Origin: Sphingomonas insulae
GTDB lineage: Bacteria; Pseudomonadota; Alphaproteobacteria; Sphingomonadales; Sphingomonadaceae
DNA: 64,000 nucleotides
Direction: 5' to 3'
NCBI RefSeq assembly: GCF_010450875.1
Contig: NZ_CP048422.1
Coordinates: forward strand, 186,001 to 250,000
The translations under genes were made by a program, and so were the position numbers. Shown in pieces: positions 47,647 through 57,100 of this stretch. The notes below the pieces were generated by a model, which was given only the letters and a program-made list of their open reading frames with translations, searched no databases and was not told the origin of the DNA. Every line of letters begins with the position of its first letter. The stretch's first letter is position 1.

Positions 47647-50646
47647 TCAGAACTTGTAGCGCGCGCCGACGAAGAACTGGCGGCCGGTGGAGCTGTACAC
47701 CTGCTGGTCGCGCAGCTTGTCGCCGTCCCAATAGCTGGTCGGCTGATTGGTCAGGTTGATGGCATCGGCGGTCAGCGTCAGATGGTCGCCGATCTTGTAC
47801 GACATCGATGCATCGAGGTTGGTGGTCGAATAGGAACCGGTGACGTCGGCCAGCCCCGACCGCAGTGGCACCTGCCGCAGATATTCGTCGCGATAGGCGA
47901 GCGACACGCGCGCCGAGAAACGCTTGTCCTCATAATAGAGCGTCGCGTTGGCGGCGTTGGGCGACACGTTGACCAGCGGTGCCAGCAACGTCGGCCCGCT
48001 CGCGTTGGTGGTCAGGATGTAGCTGATGTTCGATTTGATGTGCGTATAGTTCAGCAGCGTCCCGAAATTGCTGAGCACGCCCGGCAGGAAGGTGAAGGGC
48101 TGCTGGTATTGCACCTCGACGCCGTCGATCTTGCCGCCGGTGGTATTGGCGTAGGACGTGATCGAGGTGAGGGTATTCGGGTCCTGCGACGGGGTCAGCA
48201 GGCTGAGCGGCAGGCCGGCTGCGGCATAGGTCGTCTGCGTCGACAATTGCTGGACGAAGCTGTCCACCGTCTTGTGGAAATAGGCGAGCGACAGGACGGC
48301 GCCGGGCTGGAAATACCATTCCACCGTCGCATCGATATTCGTCGCGCGATAGGGATTGAGATACGGGTTGCCGACCGTCGCGGTGAACGGCGGATTGGCG
48401 GTGCCGATCGATCCGCCCGGCGTCAGGAAGCCGAGCGACGGCCGCGACATCACCCGCGCGGTCGCGGCGCGCACGGTCAACCGGTCGGTCAGATCGAGCG
48501 CCAGGTTCAGTGCGGGCAACCAGTCGTCATAGTCGCGCTTGACCTGCAGGGCGGTGCCGATCCCGACGAAGCCGTTCGACTGCTGGTAGGTCTTGGCATA
48601 GCGCACGCCGGCATCGCCGCGCAGCGTCATGCCGTTGCTGAACGGCAGCTTGAAATCGAGCTGGACGTAGGGGCTGATGTCCTGCTCGATCACCGATCGG
48701 TTGTCGCCCTGCGACCCCGTGCCGATGCTGCCGATGCGGAAATCGCCATATTGGTTGACGCAATAGCAGTCGACGTTGAACGCGCTCATGATCTTGTCGA
48801 TGTCGGGCACGATGAAGCTGTTGGTCGCACCGGACGGCAGGCCGATCGTGTCGATCGTGATCGGCTTCAGGCTGACGTCGGCGATCGTCAGCCCTGCCGA
48901 GGACAGCGCCGGGATCGCGGCGGTCGAGGCGATGCGCTGCTGCCGTGCCGAGATGAAGTTGAACCGCTTTGCCGCGATGCCGGCCTTGACGGTATATTCG
49001 TCGGACAGGTCGTATTTGAAATCGACCTTCAGGTTGCGCAGGCGGTTCGTCACTTTGGACGTGAATTCGCGAATCTGGTCGTAGCCGTTCTGATACTGCC
49101 AGTTCGCCGGATTGGTGGCGTCGAAGCCATAGATCAGCGCCGGCCGCTTCCGATCGCCGCGCGCGTCGTAGATGAAGCCGTCGCTGTCGAAACGGCTGAA
49201 CGTCACCAGCCGCGAATAGGGATTGTCGAACACCGAATCCGACTGGCCGTACAGCACCTCGACGTTGCCGCGATCGCCCAGCTTCTGCTCGATCTTGATG
49301 TCGGCCTGGTAGAAGGTGGTGGTCGAGATGTCGTGGCTGTTGGTCACCGAGAAATCGGTGTCGTTGAACACGCCGTAGACGAGATAGCCGTTCTCATCGA
49401 CCTGCGCGTCGCGGATCTTCATATTGGGGCGACCGCTGAGCTGCGCCGCGGTCAGCCCCGCCGCCGCCGCACCATTGGCGCGGTTGAGGCTGATCGGGTT
49501 GGTCGCCAGATCGTTCTTGTCCTGCTTGAACCGCGAATAGGCGCCATCGATGGTGATGACCGAGGTGTCGGTCAGCTTCGCCTGGAACGTGCCGGTCAGG
49601 CCCAGCCGCTCCTGTCGGTTGGTGAAGCGGCCATAGCCGGGCAGCTTGGCGACGAACACGCCGGGCTGGTTGACCGTGTTGTACGCCGCCGGGGTCGATC
49701 CGGGAACCGCGCCGGCTTCGGGAATGCACAAGGTCGCGCGCGGCGTCGTTCCGACCAGCGGGTTGACCGGCGTCGTCTGCGATCCCGGCACGACCGGGCA
49801 GAAGCCGTTGTTGACGTCGGCGAAATCGGCAAGGCTGGTGTTGGAATAGGCGTCTTCCTGCACCGTCCGCTTGTTGTACGCCGCCGACAGCAACAGACCG
49901 AACCGGTCGTCGTCCCACGTCTTGCTGATAAGGCCGACCAGACGCGGCGAGACGTTGTCGTTGATGTCGTAATAGGCGCCCTGCGCCGAAATCGCCGCCT
50001 GGAAACCGGGGTTGTCGAACGGGCGCCCGGTCTGCAGATCGATCGTCGCGCCGAGCGACCCCTCGTCGACCTCAGCCGATTGTGTCTTGCGGACGACGAT
50101 CGAGTTGAACAGTTCCGATGCGAATACGCTGAAGTCGAAGCTGCGGCCGCGGTTGACGCCGGCGCCGAGCGTCGAACCGGTGGTCGCCGAAATCGCCTCC
50201 AGCCCGTTGAAGCGGGTCCGACTGAAATCGCCGCCCAGGCCGCGGACGGTGACGCTGCGCCCCTCGCCACCGTCGCGCTCGATCGAAATGCCGGGAATGC
50301 GCTGGAGCGAATCGGCGAGATTGGCGTCGGGGAAGTCGGCGATATCCTGGGCGTTGATCGCATCGACCACGCCCGACGACTGCTTCTTGATGCTGATCGC
50401 CGATTCCAGGCTGCGGCGGAATCCGGTGACGACGATATCCTCGCCCTGATCGCCCGCACCGGCGGCGGCGGCGGTCGCCGCCGCGTCCTGCGCCGGGGCA
50501 TCCTGCGGCTGCGCCGCGACGGGCGTGGTGGGAGCGGGGCTCGCGGGGGTAGGCGTCGTCTGTGCCGCCACCGCGACGGGCGCAGCCGCCATCGACAATG
50601 CCAGCATCGAGCTACGTATCAGCAGCGTGTTCGTGAGGCCGGTCAT
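47647..50646 (-). CDS. TonB-dependent receptor paired with the second PL22 lyase
   Basis: 999 residues. Signal peptide (MLALSMAAAPVAVAAQ), Ala/Pro linker, TonB box-like EDIVVTGFRRSL, plug (DFPDANLADSLQRIPGISIERDGGEGRSVTVRG split at natural points) and barrel ending GRQFFVGARYKF. Same large receptor class as that at 33763. The ATG at 50646 is chosen for its strong AGGAGGGGA ribosome site; an upstream ATG in frame lacks the signal context. Divergent from the PL22 gene at 50832 across a 185-base gap with inverted repeats, which implies shared control and pectin-oligomer uptake. Confidence 0.94.
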   Translation of the reverse strand: MTGLTNTLLIRSSMLALSMAAAPVAVAAQTTPTPASPAPTTPVAAQPQDAPAQDAAATAAAAGAGDQGEDIVVTGFRRSLESAISIKKQSSGVVDAINAQDIADFPDANLADSLQRIPGISIERDGGEGRSVTVRGLGGDFSRTRFNGLEAISATTGSTLGAGVNRGRSFDFSVFASELFNSIVVRKTQSAEVDEGSLGATIDLQTGRPFDNPGFQAAISAQGAYYDINDNVSPRLVGLISKTWDDDRFGLLLSAAYNKRTVQEDAYSNTSLADFADVNNGFCPVVPGSQTTPVNPLVGTTPRATLCIPEAGAVPGSTPAAYNTVNQPGVFVAKLPGYGRFTNRQERLGLTGTFQAKLTDTSVITIDGAYSRFKQDKNDLATNPISLNRANGAAAAGLTAAQLSGRPNMKIRDAQVDENGYLVYGVFNDTDFSVTNSHDISTTTFYQADIKIEQKLGDRGNVEVLYGQSDSVFDNPYSRLVTFSRFDSDGFIYDARGDRKRPALIYGFDATNPANWQYQNGYDQIREFTSKVTNRLRNLKVDFKYDLSDEYTVKAGIAAKRFNFISARQQRIASTAAIPALSSAGLTIADVSLKPITIDTIGLPSGATNSFIVPDIDKIMSAFNVDCYCVNQYGDFRIGSIGTGSQGDNRSVIEQDISPYVQLDFKLPFSNGMTLRGDAGVRYAKTYQQSNGFVGIGTALQVKRDYDDWLPALNLALDLTDRLTVRAATARVMSRPSLGFLTPGGSIGTANPPFTATVGNPYLNPYRATNIDATVEWYFQPGAVLSLAYFHKTVDSFVQQLSTQTTYAAAGLPLSLLTPSQDPNTLTSITSYANTTGGKIDGVEVQYQQPFTFLPGVLSNFGTLLNYTHIKSNISYILTTNASGPTLLAPLVNVSPNAANATLYYEDKRFSARVSLAYRDEYLRQVPLRSGLADVTGSYSTTNLDASMSYKIGDHLTLTADAINLTNQPTSYWDGDKLRDQQVYSSTGRQFFVGARYKF

Positions 50647-50663
50647 CGACTCCCCTCCTAAAA

Positions 50664-50776
50664 TCCACATTATGGTATCGTTTCTTGCGAAGTGAAATTC
50701 CGCCGATTTTGCAGCTATGTCAAGCTTGCTACCGCATCTTTGCGATAAATGGTGGACCATACCGGTATAATGTGGA
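50664..50776. promoter_or_regulatory. Divergent control region with matched half-sites
   Basis: TCCACATTAT (50664-50673) and ATAATGTGGA (50767-50776) are perfect inverted 10-mers near the two ends of the gap. On the plus strand the right one includes a perfect TATAAT (50766-50771), with TTGCGA at 50740-50745 as a possible -35. Between them are ATGGT-GG-ACCAT (50749-50760) and ATACCGGTAT (50759-50768). The ATGGTAT and CCATACC words resemble half-sites of GntR-type hexuronate regulators (ExuR/UxuR); that assignment is tentative. Confidence 0.5.
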
Positions 50777-50831
50777 ACTTACTCGGCGAACGCGACCTGT
50801 CAGAGTCGCCCGTCGCATCGAGAGGAAGCCC

Positions 50832-52229
50832 GTGAAGCCAACGACATGGATCGCCGCCGCCGCCCTCATGTGGGCCACGGCCGCCAGTGCACAGCAGCCG
50901 CCGGTGCTCATGGCCAAACCCGACGCGCAAGCCGTTCCGCCCAAGACGTGGATCGACCAGACGACCGGTCACCGTGTCGTCCGCATCTCCGACCAGCCGG
51001 GCAGCAGCAGCAACTATTTCAACGTCAACAGCTATACGCCCGACGGGCGTTGGATGGCGTATAGCTCACCTGCCGGGATCATGGCGCTGGATCTCAAGAC
51101 CTGGCGGTCGAAACTGATCGTCCCCGGCCGGGTCAGCCTGCAATTCGTCGGCCATCGTACCGGCACCGTCTATTACCTGACCGCGCTGGAACAGACGCAG
51201 GGACACGACGCCAACGCCGCCTTCGTCCCCGGTGCCAAGCCGCGTCAGCCACAGGCGGAGCGCGGCCCGCGCGCGATCATGGGCTATGACATCGCATCCG
51301 GGAAAAGCCGCCGGATCGCCGACCTTCAGCCGGGGTACTCGATCGCGACGATCAATGCCGACGAAACGCTGTTCGCCGGTGCGCGCAACACCGGCGACGG
51401 CCCCGGCGCCGGGGTGAACCCGGGCAGCGTGATGGCCAGCCGCGATCCCGCCGCGGAGCTCGGGCCGAACGGTGAGAAGCTGACCTATGCCGAGGGGCGC
51501 GAGGTGCAGATCAACCGACGCCTGATGCAGCGCATACCGATGGAGATCTTCACCATCGATATCCGCACCGGGGCCAAAAAGACGATCACCGCATCGACCG
51601 ACTGGCTCAACCACCTGCAATTCTCGCCGACCGATCCCAATGTCCTGCTCTATTGCCACGAGGGCAACTGGCACGTGGTCGACCGGCTGTGGCTGGTCCG
51701 CGTCGACCGGCCGGATACGCCCCGGCTGCTCCACACCCGGACGATGAACATGGAGATCGCCGGCCACGAATGGTGGAGCAAGGACGGCAAGACCGTCTGG
51801 TACGACCTGCAGACGCCGCGCGGCGAGGATTTCTGGGTCGCGGGTTACGAGGTCGCGACCGGCAAGCGACGCTGGTACCACCTGGATCGCAACGCCTGGG
51901 GCGTGCACTTCAACAGCTCGCCCGACGGCAGCCTGTTCGCCAGCGACGGCGGCGACCCCGAAATGGCCGCCCATGCACCCGACGGCAAATACATCCAGTT
52001 GCTCCGCCCGCGCGCGATCCCCGACGTCGCCGGCATCCATGCCGCGAACAGCGCCGACCTCATCACGCCCGGCGCCTTCGATGCCGAACGACTGGTCGAC
52101 CTGCGCAACCACGATTACCGGTCGGAACCGAATGCGAGCTTCACGCCGGACGGCAAGTGGCTGGTGTTCCGGTCGAACATGTGGGGGCCGGGCCATGTCT
52201 ATGCGGTAGAGGTCGCAAAGCCGCGCTGA
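50832..52229 (+). CDS. Oligogalacturonate lyase (PL22), second copy
   Basis: 465 residues with a signal peptide (AAAALMWATAASAQQ). Closer to the PL22 pattern than the copy at 32509: WIDQTTGHRVVRI, DWLNHLQFSPTDPNVLLYCHEGNWHVVDRLW, EIAGHEWWSKDGKTVWYDLQTPRG, WYHLDRNAWGVHFNSSPDG with histidines and asparagine near the expected metal site, and SFTPDGKWLVFRSNMWG. The start is GTG at 50832 with AGAGGAAG upstream. Divergent from the receptor at 50646. An extra acidic and glycine-rich loop near 185-215 (NTGDGPGAGVNPGSVM) distinguishes it from the first copy. Confidence 0.9.
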   Translation: MKPTTWIAAAALMWATAASAQQPPVLMAKPDAQAVPPKTWIDQTTGHRVVRISDQPGSSSNYFNVNSYTPDGRWMAYSSPAGIMALDLKTWRSKLIVPGRVSLQFVGHRTGTVYYLTALEQTQGHDANAAFVPGAKPRQPQAERGPRAIMGYDIASGKSRRIADLQPGYSIATINADETLFAGARNTGDGPGAGVNPGSVMASRDPAAELGPNGEKLTYAEGREVQINRRLMQRIPMEIFTIDIRTGAKKTITASTDWLNHLQFSPTDPNVLLYCHEGNWHVVDRLWLVRVDRPDTPRLLHTRTMNMEIAGHEWWSKDGKTVWYDLQTPRGEDFWVAGYEVATGKRRWYHLDRNAWGVHFNSSPDGSLFASDGGDPEMAAHAPDGKYIQLLRPRAIPDVAGIHAANSADLITPGAFDAERLVDLRNHDYRSEPNASFTPDGKWLVFRSNMWGPGHVYAVEVAKPR

Positions 52230-52243
52230 TCCGGCGTTCCCCG

Positions 52244-52335
52244 CTCACCCTCACCCTGTCGCCGGCTGCGCCGTCTCTTCCCGCTCCCGGCGGGAGAGGA
52301 GAAAAGGCGCGTTGTGCCGAAAGGGTGAGGGTGAG
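52244..52335. repeat. Palindromic intergenic repeat, fourth family
   Basis: CTCACCCTCACCCT (52244-52257) and AGGGTGAGGGTGAG (52322-52335) are perfect 14-base inverted arms, with a further inner hairpin CTCCCGGCGGGAG. It separates the convergent PL22 and molybdopterin-subunit genes and could serve as a bidirectional 3' end. Confidence 0.8.
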
Positions 52336-52351
52336 TGCGGGACCCCTTGGC

Positions 52352-54601
52352 CTACAGCAACGTCTCGATCGGGATGGGAAAGCTGCGCGGCCGCACGCCC
52401 GTCGCGTGCCACACCGCATTCGCCACCGCACCCGCGCTGCCGGTGATGCCGATCTCGCCGACGCCCTTGATGCCCAGCGCGTTGACGTGGACATCCTCCT
52501 CGGCGACCTGGATGCACTCCAGCGACGGCACGTCGGCATTCACCGGTATGTGATATTCGCCGAGATTGGGGTTCATCACCCGGCCGGTGCGCGGATCGAC
52601 CACCGCCGCCTCATGCAGCGCGAACGACACGCCCCAGATCATGCCGCCGTACAATTGGCTGTCGACCATCCGCGGATTGATGATACGACCGGCGGCAAAG
52701 GCGCCGACCAGCCGCGTCGCCCGCACCTGGCCCAGATCCGGATCGACCTTCACCTCCGCGAACACCGCGCCGTGCGCGTGCTTGGAATAGGCCTCGCTCG
52801 CCGGGTCGGCGGCGGCGTGGCCGTTGCCTTCCACCTCGGCCTTGCCGGCGCGACGCAGGATCTCGGCATAGCTTTCGCTGCGGCTCTCGTCGTCCCGGCG
52901 ATGCAGGCGGCCGTTGCGGGCGACGACGCCGGTATTCCCCGCGCCGTAGAGCGGCGAATCGGCGCGATCGACCGCCAGTGCCGCCAGTTCCGCGATCACC
53001 GCCGCGCCCGCCTCGTGGATCGCCATGCCGGCGGTCGCGGTGTGGCCCGACCCGCCGGCGATCCCCGCATCGGGCAGGTCGGAACTCCCAGACCTGAACT
53101 CCGTTTCGGCAAGATTCAGCCCCAGGCTGTCCGCCGCGATCTGCGCCAGCGCCGTCCACGCGCCCTGCCCCATGTCGTGCGCGCCGATCTCCACCATGCC
53201 ACGCCCGTCGTCGCGGATGACGGCGCGCGCGTTGCCCTCGAACATCAGCGCCGGGAAGATCGCCGTCCCCATGCCCCAGCCGACCAGCAGGCCGTCGGCG
53301 TCGCGCATCGTCCGCGGCTGCAACGGCCGCCCGGCCCAGCCGAACCGCGCGGCCGCCTGCGCATAGCATTCCCGCAAGGCCTTGGACGAGAACGGCTTGC
53401 CGTCGAGCGGATCGACCTCGGCATAATTGGCCAGGCGGAATGCCAGCGGGTCCATGCCGCAGGCATAGGCCGCCTCGTCGATCGCGCATTCCAGCGCGAT
53501 CGATCCGCTCGCCTCGCCCGGCGCGCGCATGAAGCCCGGCGTGCCGGCATGGACGCGGACGACGTCGTGGCTGGTTGCGATCGCACCCGCCGCATAGACC
53601 GACTGGCTGGTGTTGGACGACGGTTCGAAGAAGTCGTCGAACACGCTCGACACGGTGCGCGTGTGGTGGCCCAGCGCGGTCAGGCGGCCATCGGCATCCG
53701 CACCGATCCGCAGGTCCTGCCGGGTCTGGCCGCGATGGCTGACCGGCCCGTACATATGCTCGCGGCGCAACACCAGTTTCACCGGCCGCCCGACCAGACG
53801 CGCGGCGAGGATGCCCAGCACCATCGGCCCGGCGATCATGCCCTTCGACCCGAAGCCGCCGCCCAGGAACGGACTGCGGATATGGATGCCGGCGGGATCG
53901 ATTCCGAACAGGCCGGCGATCCGCCCGATCGCCATCGCCATCCCCTGGCTCGGCATGTCGATCGACAGCGTGTCGCCGTCCCAGGCGGCGACGATCGCAT
54001 GCGGTTCCATCGGGTTGTGATATTGCGCGGGCGTCTCGTATGTCGCCTCGACACGCACCGCGGCCTCGCCCAGCCCGCCCGACAGGTTACCGGTCGATGC
54101 CTCTGCCGGCGCGCCCGCGCCGACGACCGGCGGCACGAACGGCACGCCCGCATCCAGCCCGATCAGCGGCGCCTCTTCGTCATAGGTGGGCGCCAGCAGT
54201 GCCGCCCCCTCCGTCGCCGCTTCCAGGCTGTCGGCGATCACCACCGCGATCGCCTGTCCGGGATAGCGGACGCGGTCGTTCTGCAACAGATCGAGCCGGA
54301 ACATGAAGCCATGTTCCTTCGCGTCCGGGTCCATCGCCAATGCGGGGCGATTGCCAGGGGTCATCACCGCGACCACACCGGGATGCGCCTTTGCCGCCGC
54401 GACATCCATGCTCGCCACCCGACCGTTGGCGATCGTCGCCACCCGCATCACCGCGTGCAGCATGCCGGCCGGATGCGCATCGGCGGCATAAGCGGCCTGC
54501 CCCGTCACCTTCAGCGCGCCCTCGGCCCGCGTCAGCGACTGGCCGATGTTGGAACCGTGGCGGCGGTGGAGCGGTGCGGGCGTCAGCGTCAGATCAGTCA
54601 T
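52352..54601 (-). CDS. Aldehyde oxidoreductase molybdopterin subunit (PaoC-like)
   Basis: 749-residue large subunit of the xanthine oxidase family holding the Mo-cytosine dinucleotide cofactor. Visible motifs: GGGFGSKG, RAPGEASGSIALECAIDEAA, MGQGAWTALAQIAADSLG, GGSGHTATAG, and the catalytic Glu in GIKGVGEIGITGSAGAVANAV. Oxidises aldehydes (or a related heterocycle) in the periplasm or cytosol. No Tat signal is on this subunit. Its ATG overlaps the FAD-subunit stop by eight bases. Dedicated maturation factor (XdhC/PaoD-like) is not in the window. Confidence 0.93.
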   Translation of the reverse strand: MTDLTLTPAPLHRRHGSNIGQSLTRAEGALKVTGQAAYAADAHPAGMLHAVMRVATIANGRVASMDVAAAKAHPGVVAVMTPGNRPALAMDPDAKEHGFMFRLDLLQNDRVRYPGQAIAVVIADSLEAATEGAALLAPTYDEEAPLIGLDAGVPFVPPVVGAGAPAEASTGNLSGGLGEAAVRVEATYETPAQYHNPMEPHAIVAAWDGDTLSIDMPSQGMAMAIGRIAGLFGIDPAGIHIRSPFLGGGFGSKGMIAGPMVLGILAARLVGRPVKLVLRREHMYGPVSHRGQTRQDLRIGADADGRLTALGHHTRTVSSVFDDFFEPSSNTSQSVYAAGAIATSHDVVRVHAGTPGFMRAPGEASGSIALECAIDEAAYACGMDPLAFRLANYAEVDPLDGKPFSSKALRECYAQAAARFGWAGRPLQPRTMRDADGLLVGWGMGTAIFPALMFEGNARAVIRDDGRGMVEIGAHDMGQGAWTALAQIAADSLGLNLAETEFRSGSSDLPDAGIAGGSGHTATAGMAIHEAGAAVIAELAALAVDRADSPLYGAGNTGVVARNGRLHRRDDESRSESYAEILRRAGKAEVEGNGHAAADPASEAYSKHAHGAVFAEVKVDPDLGQVRATRLVGAFAAGRIINPRMVDSQLYGGMIWGVSFALHEAAVVDPRTGRVMNPNLGEYHIPVNADVPSLECIQVAEEDVHVNALGIKGVGEIGITGSAGAVANAVWHATGVRPRSFPIPIETLL

Positions 54602-55648
54602 GATCGATTTCTCCGGCAGCAGCGGCGAAGGGGGAAGCGGGTAGCGGCGGCAGGCGATCGGGCGTCCCCGCCGCGGCGCGGATCAGTGCACGCACCGCGA
54701 TGCGCCGCGCCAGATCGATCTTGAACGCATTGTCCCCGGACGCACGCGCATCGACCAGTGCCGCCGCGGCCGCCCGTTCGAAGGTCGCGCGTTCCGGCGC
54801 CCCGCCGGCAAGCAGCGCCTCCGCCTCGGCGGCGCGCCACGGCTTGGCGGCGAGCCCGCCGAACGCCAGCCGCCCCGACACGATACGGCCATCCGCGATA
54901 TCCAGCGCCGCCGCCGCCGACACCACCGCAAACGCATAGGATGTCCGCTCACGCACCTTGATGTAGCGCTGGTGCGCGGCGAACGCCTGCGCCTCGGCGG
55001 GCAGCCGGACCGCGACGATCAGGTCGCCCGGCGCCAGCACCGTCTCCACCGCGGGCGTATCGCCCGGCAGACGGTGCAGGTCGGCGAGCGGCACGTCGCG
55101 GCGTCCGTCCAGCCCCTCGATCTCGACGATCGCACCCAATGCCACCAGCGGCACGCAGAAATCGGATGGGTGGGTCGCGATGCACTGCTCGCTCCAGCCG
55201 AGCACCGCATGCATCCGGTTCTCGCCGCCGATCGCGTCGCATCCCGATCCCGGCACGCGCCGGTTGCAGGCGCTGGCGGTGTCGTAGAAATACGCGCAGC
55301 GCGTCCGTTGCAGCAGGTTGCCGCCGACCGTCGCGGCGTTGCGCAATTGCGGCGATGCGCCCGACAGCAGCGCCTCCGCGACCGCCGGAAATCGGCGCGC
55401 GAAGCGGGCGTCGAACGCCAGCGTGCTGTTGCGCACCAGCGCGCCGATCCGCACGTCGCCATTTGCCAGCGTCTCGATCCCGTCGAGCCCGGGCAGCTTC
55501 GTCAGGTCGACCAGCTGCACCGGCCGCGTCACCCCGCCCTTCATCAGGTCGAGCAGGTTGGTCCCCGCCCCCAGATACACCGCGCCATCGGTCGCGCCGG
55601 CGGCCACCGCCTCTGCGATGCTGGCGGGACGGTGATAGTCGAACCGGT

Positions 55649-55652
<4 letters not shown>
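54594..55652 (-). CDS. Aldehyde oxidoreductase FAD/[4Fe-4S] subunit (PaoB-like)
   Basis: 352 residues. FAD-binding signature YLGAGTNLLDLMKGG and ATVGGNLLQRTRCAYF. A cysteine-rich insertion (CAYFYDTASACNRRVPGSGC, then SEQCIATHPSDFCVPL) is the extra [4Fe-4S] cluster site typical of PaoB and absent from classical xanthine dehydrogenase. ATG at 55652 overlaps the TGA of the 2Fe-2S gene as ATGA, so order is 2Fe-2S, FAD, Mo, as in paoABC. Confidence 0.93.
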
Positions 55653-56136
<484 letters not shown>

Positions 56137-56186
56137 GCCGCGACTCCGATCGAGGTGTGATAGCAAGGATGCTGATGCACTTTATA

Positions 56187-56201
56187 CGGAGGACCCCTCC
56201 G
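56187..56201. promoter_or_regulatory. Candidate TetR operator between tetR and the aldehyde oxidoreductase operon
   Basis: CGGAGG-ACC-CCTCCG, perfect 6-bp arms, seven bases before the tetR ATG and 50 bases upstream of the 2Fe-2S gene. TTTATA and TTTACA elements flank it. The intergenic gap is only 72 bases, so a repressor bound here could block both promoters. Confidence 0.5.
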
Positions 56202-56208
56202 CTTTACA

Positions 56209-56829
56209 ATGGCGCGGAACGGATCAGGGATGGAAACGGCGCCGACACGCCCCAAACGCCGGATGAGGACCGATGCGGCGCGTAACCGCAACACGCTGGT
56301 CGCCGCCGCCAAGACGGTGTTCGCGCGCGACGGCGCCGCGGCCAGCCTGGATGCGGTGGTGCGCGAGGCGGGGTTCGGCATCGGCACGCTCTATCGCCAC
56401 TTTCCGACGCGAGAGGCGCTGTACGAGGCGGTCTACCGCCGCGATATCGAACGGCTGGTCGAACTGGGCCAGGCCGCGGCCGACAGCGTCGATCCGGTCG
56501 AGGACCTGCGCCGCTGGCTGCACGCGATGGTCGGCACGGTCGCGACCAAGAAGGGCATGATCGCCGCCTTTGCGCTGGCGGCGGACACAACCTCCGCCAT
56601 CTCGGCGCGCTGGACGGGATCGCTGACCGTTGCGCTCGATGCGCTGCTGTACCGCGCGATCCGCACCGGCGAGGTCCGCGGCGACGTCCGCGGCGAGGAG
56701 TTGCTGCTCGCCGTCGTCGGGATGTGCATGCTCCGCGACCAGCCCGGCTGGCAGGCGAGCGTGCTTCGCCTGATCGACACGCTGGTCGACGGCCTGCGCA
56801 CCGACCGCGGTGCGCAGGCGCCCGGCTGA
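56209..56829 (+). CDS. TetR-family transcriptional regulator
   Basis: 206 residues. N-terminal helix-turn-helix (ARNRNTLVAAAKTVFARDGAAASLDAVVREAGFGIGTLYRHFPTREALYEAVYR, read in parts) followed by a helical ligand-binding domain. Divergent from the aldehyde oxidoreductase genes, so the likely regulator of that operon with an aldehyde or its precursor as inducer. A second in-frame ATG at 56230 is a possible start. Its stop lies four bases from the receptor remnant. Confidence 0.92.
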   Translation: MARNGSGMETAPTRPKRRMRTDAARNRNTLVAAAKTVFARDGAAASLDAVVREAGFGIGTLYRHFPTREALYEAVYRRDIERLVELGQAAADSVDPVEDLRRWLHAMVGTVATKKGMIAAFALAADTTSAISARWTGSLTVALDALLYRAIRTGEVRGDVRGEELLLAVVGMCMLRDQPGWQASVLRLIDTLVDGLRTDRGAQAPG

Positions 56830-56833
56830 CCCG

Positions 56834-57100
56834 TCAGAACCCCGCTGCGATCGTCGCGAACACCTGTCGCGGCGCGACCGGGAAGTAATTGTAGGTTCCG
56901 GACGCGGCACCCACGCTCAGCGTCGATGCCGCCTTCTTGTCGGTGATGTTGGTGACGTTGACGCTGACCGACAGGCGCTTCGCCAGCCCCTGCCCGCTCA
57001 CCGGCATGTCGAACCCGATCCGGCCGGACAGGGTGAAATAGCCCCCGACCTTCAGTTCGTTGGTATAGGTCGCGTAGCGGCGGCCGATATAGTCGGCAGT
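56834..57100 (-). pseudogene. 3' remnant of a TonB-dependent receptor gene
   Basis: Minus strand reads TADYIGRRYATYTNELKVGG, then YFTLSGRIGFDM, VNVTNITDKKAASTLSVGAASGTYNYFPVAPRQVFATIAAGF and stop: the last three or four barrel strands and terminal Phe of a TonB receptor, about 88 codons. No start or upstream part exists; the frame begins directly after the stop codon of the RTX gene (57101-57103), with which it is in phase. This marks a recombination junction. Confidence 0.85.

Noticed and set aside
47782..50661. A 959-codon plus-strand open frame, and similar long ones at 2005-3597 and 9535-11136 (minus)
   Set aside because: All are antisense to clearly recognised genes and have the composition of shadow frames in high-GC DNA.
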